Of a stretch of 64,000 nt of DNA, positions 62,286 to 64,000 are shown one piece after another. The number at the start of each line of letters is the position of its first letter. Positions within the stretch are counted from its first letter, which is position 1. The stretch spans positions 1 through 64,000 of the forward strand of contig JBCCGG010000013.1 of the NCBI GenBank assembly GCA_039029395.1. The letters run 5' to 3'. The notes beneath the pieces were generated by a model. That model was not told the origin of the DNA and did not search any database. It saw only the letters and a program-made list of their open reading frames with translations. The position numbers were made by a program, and so were the translations under genes. This DNA is from JBCCGG01 sp039029395. GTDB taxonomy: Bacteria; Pseudomonadota; Alphaproteobacteria; Kiloniellales; JAKSDN01.

Positions 62286-63599
62286 CTAATTTACCGCGTG
62301 CTCCTGGAAGTAGTTCAGACCGCGCAACAGGTCGAGCGCTCGGGCCAGCTGGTAGTCGAGCGGCGGCTCATCGCTCTCCGCCTGCGCCTCTTCGCCTTCG
62401 CCGTTCCTGGGCTGCTGATCGCTCGCCCCGGGCGATGCGCCTTCCTCGCCCTCCGGGTTATCGAGTGCGCCGCGCAAGTCCGACTCGCGCCGCTGACGGC
62501 CGCTCTCGATGGTCTCGACCCGTGCGGGCTCGACCTCGATGTCCGGTTCGATGCCCTTGGCCTGGATCGATCTGCCGGAGGGTGTGTAGTAGCGCGCTGT
62601 GGTCAAGCGCATGGCGCGCTGGCCGGACAGCGGGATGATGGTCTGAACAGAACCCTTACCGAAGGACTGCGTGCCCATGACGATCGCGCGGCGGTGATCC
62701 TGGAGCGCGCCGGCGACAATCTCGGAAGCCGAGGCGGAACCGCCGTTGATCAGCACGACAACCGGCAATCCCTCCGCCAGGTCGCCCTCGTGAGCGTTGA
62801 AGCGCTGGGCGTCGTCGACCACCCGCCCGCGGGTCGAGACGATCTCGCCCTGGTGAAGGAAAGCGTCCGATACCGCGATCGCCTGATCGAGCAAACCGCC
62901 GGGGTTGTTGCGCAGGTCGAGCACATAGCCGATCACCTCGTCCCCGAGCTCGTCCTTGATTTTCCCGACCGCCGACTCCAAGCCACTTTTGGTCTGCTCG
63001 TTGAACTGCGTGATGCGAACATAACCGATGTCGCCCTCGACCCGGCTGCGCACCGAACGAATGCGGATCACGTCGCGGGTGATGGTGATGTCGAAGGGTT
63101 CCCTATCGCCCCTACGCACCGTGATCACGATGTCGGTCTTGACCGGCCCGCGCATCTTTTCGACCGCCTCGTTCAAGGTCAGGCCGAGCACCGGCTCGCC
63201 GTCCAGGTGGCTGATCAGGTCGCCGGCCTGCACTCCGGCCCGGAAGGCCGGTGTCTCGTCGATCGGAGAGACCACCTTGACCAGTCCGTTTTCCATGGTG
63301 ACCTCGATGCCGAGGCCGCCGAACTCGCCCTTGGTTTGGACGCGCATGTCCTGGAAGGACTTGCTGTCCATATAGTTGGAGTGCGGATCGAGCGCCGCAA
63401 GCATGCCGCGGATCGCCTTTTCGATCAGCTCTTCGTCAGTGACGTCTTCGACATAGTCTGCGCGGACGCGCTCGAAGACATCGCCGAACAGCTTGAGCTG
63501 CTTGTAGGTGTCGGTTTTGTCCTCCTGGGAGGAACCGCTGGCCGGGATGACCAGGATGAAGGCGGCGAACGCCGCGGCTAGTCGCAACTTAGGCATCAA
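62286..63599 (-). CDS. ctpA: S41 family carboxy-terminal processing protease
   Basis: 437 residues. A hydrophobic N-terminal signal or anchor (LAAAFAAFILVIPASGSSQE) is followed by a PDZ domain and the catalytic Ser in VVLINGGSASASEIVAGALQ and Lys in GTQSFGKGSVQTIIPLSG. It processes periplasmic proteins by cleavage near the C-terminus. Its start overlaps the envC stop by 4 bp. The C-terminal tail (residues ~360-437) is rich in Glu/Ser/Gly. Confidence 0.95.
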   Translation of the reverse strand: MMPKLRLAAAFAAFILVIPASGSSQEDKTDTYKQLKLFGDVFERVRADYVEDVTDEELIEKAIRGMLAALDPHSNYMDSKSFQDMRVQTKGEFGGLGIEVTMENGLVKVVSPIDETPAFRAGVQAGDLISHLDGEPVLGLTLNEAVEKMRGPVKTDIVITVRRGDREPFDITITRDVIRIRSVRSRVEGDIGYVRITQFNEQTKSGLESAVGKIKDELGDEVIGYVLDLRNNPGGLLDQAIAVSDAFLHQGEIVSTRGRVVDDAQRFNAHEGDLAEGLPVVVLINGGSASASEIVAGALQDHRRAIVMGTQSFGKGSVQTIIPLSGQRAMRLTTARYYTPSGRSIQAKGIEPDIEVEPARVETIESGRQRRESDLRGALDNPEGEEGASPGASDQQPRNGEGEEAQAESDEPPLDYQLARALDLLRGLNYFQEHAVN

Positions 63600-64000
63600 C
63601 CTTGCACCTTATCGTTTGAATTGGCGAACCAGGGCAACGGATTGATCGGTTGACCGGTTCGCCTAAGCTCCACATAGAGCACCGGACCGCTCCCCGCGGA
63701 GCCGCCCATGACACCGACCGGCTCGCCGGCCAGAACCCATTGACCCTCGAGCGCGTCGACTCTTTCGAGGCCGGCAAGCAGGGTATGATATCGCCCCCCG
63801 TGCTCGATGATCAAGATCTGGCCGTAGCCCCTGAAAGGGCCGGCATAGGCGATCTTGCCATCGAACGGCGCGACCACTTGGGCGCGGCCTCGGGTTGCGA
63901 TCGATAAGCCTTTGGAAGCTTCCTCGTCGCCGTCGTCGACCTGACCATAGACCTTGATAAAGCGGCCCCGTGCCGGCAGGACAAGGTGAGCCCGGGAGGG
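63596..64000 (-). CDS. envC: EnvC-like murein hydrolase activator (M23/LytM), C-terminal part
   Basis: The reading covers at least 134 C-terminal residues, open at the window edge. Beginning with LVLPARGRFIKVYGQVDDGD, it has the M23-fold TRGRAQVVAPFDGKIAYAGP, QILIIEHGGRYHTLLAGLER and PVGVMGGSAGSGPVLYVELR. The catalytic-site residues of M23 enzymes appear degenerate (no HxH in the visible part), as in EnvC/NlpD activators of amidases. It stands next to ctpA as in many proteobacteria. Confidence 0.88.
   Translation of the reverse strand, partial: PSRAHLVLPARGRFIKVYGQVDDGDEEASKGLSIATRGRAQVVAPFDGKIAYAGPFRGYGQILIIEHGGRYHTLLAGLERVDALEGQWVLAGEPVGVMGGSAGSGPVLYVELRRTGQPINPLPWFANSNDKVQG

Overview
This window looks like a chromosomal segment of a GC-rich alphaproteobacterium, most likely a Rhodospirillales-type lineage (inference). 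The supporting signs are a paired mesaconyl-CoA hydratase and malyl-CoA lyase (ethylmalonyl-CoA pathway), the ffh/rpsP-rimM-trmD-rplS-leuC order, sdhCDAB with haem-ligand histidines in SdhC, an atpHAGDC operon without the Fo genes, and several small families that I associate with alphaproteobacteria. Nearly all of the DNA is tightly packed housekeeping sequence with many 4-bp start/stop overlaps. I saw no prophage, IS element, CRISPR array, rRNA or tRNA.

Layout. 1-9.8 kb: the start of mdh, MarC, an unusual membrane protein with a LAS-peptidase-like tail, zapE-SDR, a GntR/FCD regulator with a 30-bp operator candidate and a GST, a SAF-domain oxidoreductase, DUF6494, an exported protein of unknown family and a PaiB-like protein. 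9.8-13.3 kb: sdhCDAB (minus strand). 13.6-14.9 kb: the only large gene-free stretch. 15-26 kb: mch-mcl, pdxY, PAP2 phosphatase, an amber-interrupted GNAT gene, asd, a second GNAT gene with a separate short terminated transcript upstream, DUF962, YeeE, a methyltransferase, leuB and leuD. 26-32 kb: leuC, rplS, trmD, rimM, rpsP and ffh. 32-48 kb: hemolysin III, RidA, dapF, mtaB-ftsY, an EamA transporter, AsmA, a DUF885 peptidase, a GlcD-like oxidase, lpd, an MFS carrier and a DMT exporter with a C10 tract in its leader. 48-64 kb: a B12-binding radical SAM protein, fsa-DUF484-xerC, priA, atpHAGDC, a ferritin-like protein, and envC-ctpA-rppH.

The most interesting item is the gene-free region 13.6-14.9 kb. 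Its left part (about 13.69-13.85 kb) is AT-rich and carries a cluster of DnaA-box-like 9-mers. The following ~1 kb is GC-rich, has no credible ORF, and is full of short hairpins. Five of these are closed C(UUCG)G tetraloops on 7-12 bp helices. All the non-Watson-Crick pairs I counted are G-T when read on the plus strand, which would be A-C mismatches on the other strand. An 11-bp perfect complement plus a 4-bp outer helix joins the two ends of the region. I interpret it as a large, plus-strand structured non-coding RNA whose family I do not recognise.

Functional themes are central carbon and energy metabolism (mdh, sdhCDAB, lpd, atpHAGDC, the ethylmalonyl-CoA enzymes), amino-acid synthesis (leuCDB, asd, dapF), protein targeting and translation (ffh, ftsY, rpsP, rimM, trmD, rplS, mtaB), chromosome maintenance and division (xerC, priA, zapE, envC, ctpA) and small-molecule export.
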